Shown here: one piece after another, positions 5,972 to 6,164 of the stretch
Position numbering within the stretch: the stretch's first letter is position 1
Layout: the number at the start of each line of letters is the position of its first letter
NCBI GenBank assembly: GCA_002796165.1
Contig: PCWF01000206.1
Location: 1-6,164, forward strand
DNA: 6,164 nt
Source: Nitrospinae bacterium CG11_big_fil_rev_8_21_14_0_20_56_8
GTDB taxonomy: Bacteria; Nitrospinota; Nitrospinia; Nitrospinales; VA-1
Direction of reading: 5' to 3'
Position numbers and translations under genes: made by a program
Notes under the pieces: model-generated
Database searches by the model: none
What the model was told of the DNA's origin: nothing
The model's input: only the letters and a program-made list of their open reading frames with translations

Positions 5972-6164
5972 ATGGCTCCTCCCTTTACCAGGGGGAGGTG
6001 GAGAATAAACGGCTCCTCCCCTTACCGAGGAGACCGTTGCGTAACTCAAATATGTCGCCCTGAGCTCGTCATCCTGAGCCTGTCGAAGGACGAAGGGCAA
6101 TCTCCGGTTGTGCTTTCCTTCGGCTTCGCTCAGGACAGGCTAAAACAGGCTTAGCACGACGCTT
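5932..6164 (+). repeat. Partial, diverged third repeat unit
   Basis: The first 41 bases (5932-5972) match units 1 and 2 exactly. The sequence then diverges: CCTCCCTTTACCAGGGGGAGG replaces the 4666-4691 palindrome, followed by a long near-identical stretch (6002-6066) up to GCCCTGAGCT. Beyond that, both arms of the stem-loop are longer than in unit 1. The motif TTAGCACGACGCTT at the window end aligns with unit 1 again, so the repeat probably continues outside. No gene is supported here. Confidence 0.75.
6072..6135. repeat. Remodelled TCCTGAGCCTGTCGAAGGA stem-loop
   Basis: The left part 6072-6090 carries TCCTGAGC...GAAGGA; the right part 6116-6135 carries TCCTTC...GCTCAGGA. The outer 6-8 pairs match and the centre is imperfect. 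Relative to unit 1, 21 nt (6071-6091) are inserted in the left arm and about 25 nt in the right arm, so the stem is rebuilt with a related element. Confidence 0.6.

Noticed and set aside
5972..6154. 60-codon frame at the window end
   Set aside because: Translated repeat DNA only, with the same peptides as in the upstream repeat block.
4620..6164. CRISPR array
   Set aside because: The repeats are palindromic, irregularly spaced and differ in length, with no unique spacers of constant size; the large period is a 656-bp duplication containing a gene.

Overview
The window looks like an accessory region from a Gram-negative, probably environmental bacterium. A GC-rich background (about 60% or more by eye at 1-1690 and 2950-4520) alternates with AT-richer segments. 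The repeat peptide TSPNPSLARRGE and the CCTGAGCTTGTCGAAGG-type palindromes are scattered through many environmental bacterial genomes. Nitrospinota, Nitrospirota or deltaproteobacterial relatives would fit, but no gene here fixes the taxon.

Layout. (1) 1-1586, plus strand: a tightly packed three-gene cluster of phage or mobile-element character. It holds the C-terminal part of an SMC/Rad50-like coiled-coil protein, a small Cys-rich protein, and a small protein ending in a sigma-region-4-like helix-turn-helix. A coding-looking fragment with no start (1587-1688) follows. (2) 1622-2785, minus strand, AT-rich: a SAM-dependent methyltransferase-type gene cut by one in-frame TAG. Its C-terminal tail runs into the GC-rich DNA of region 1. 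(3) 2947-4494, minus strand, GC-rich: an intact polytopic membrane protein resembling GT-C glycosyltransferases, with a C-terminal soluble domain. (4) 4620-6164: a perfect 656-bp tandem duplication plus a diverged partial third unit. Each complete unit holds a block of palindromes followed by a DUF559 (Vsr-like, PD-(D/E)XK fold) gene. The palindromes supply that gene's ribosome binding site, its last codons and its stop.

How the parts relate. Regions 2 and 3 share a strand and are plausibly both cell-envelope or glycan functions, but a 161-bp AT-rich gap with its own possible promoter separates them. Region 1 converges on region 2, and the join at about 1625-1690 looks like a recombination scar. 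Region 4 is the best candidate for something under-described: a nuclease-like gene built into a palindromic repeat family and duplicated exactly. The formal analogy is the RAYT/REP pairing, with a different enzyme fold. Whether the nuclease acts on the repeats is inference.
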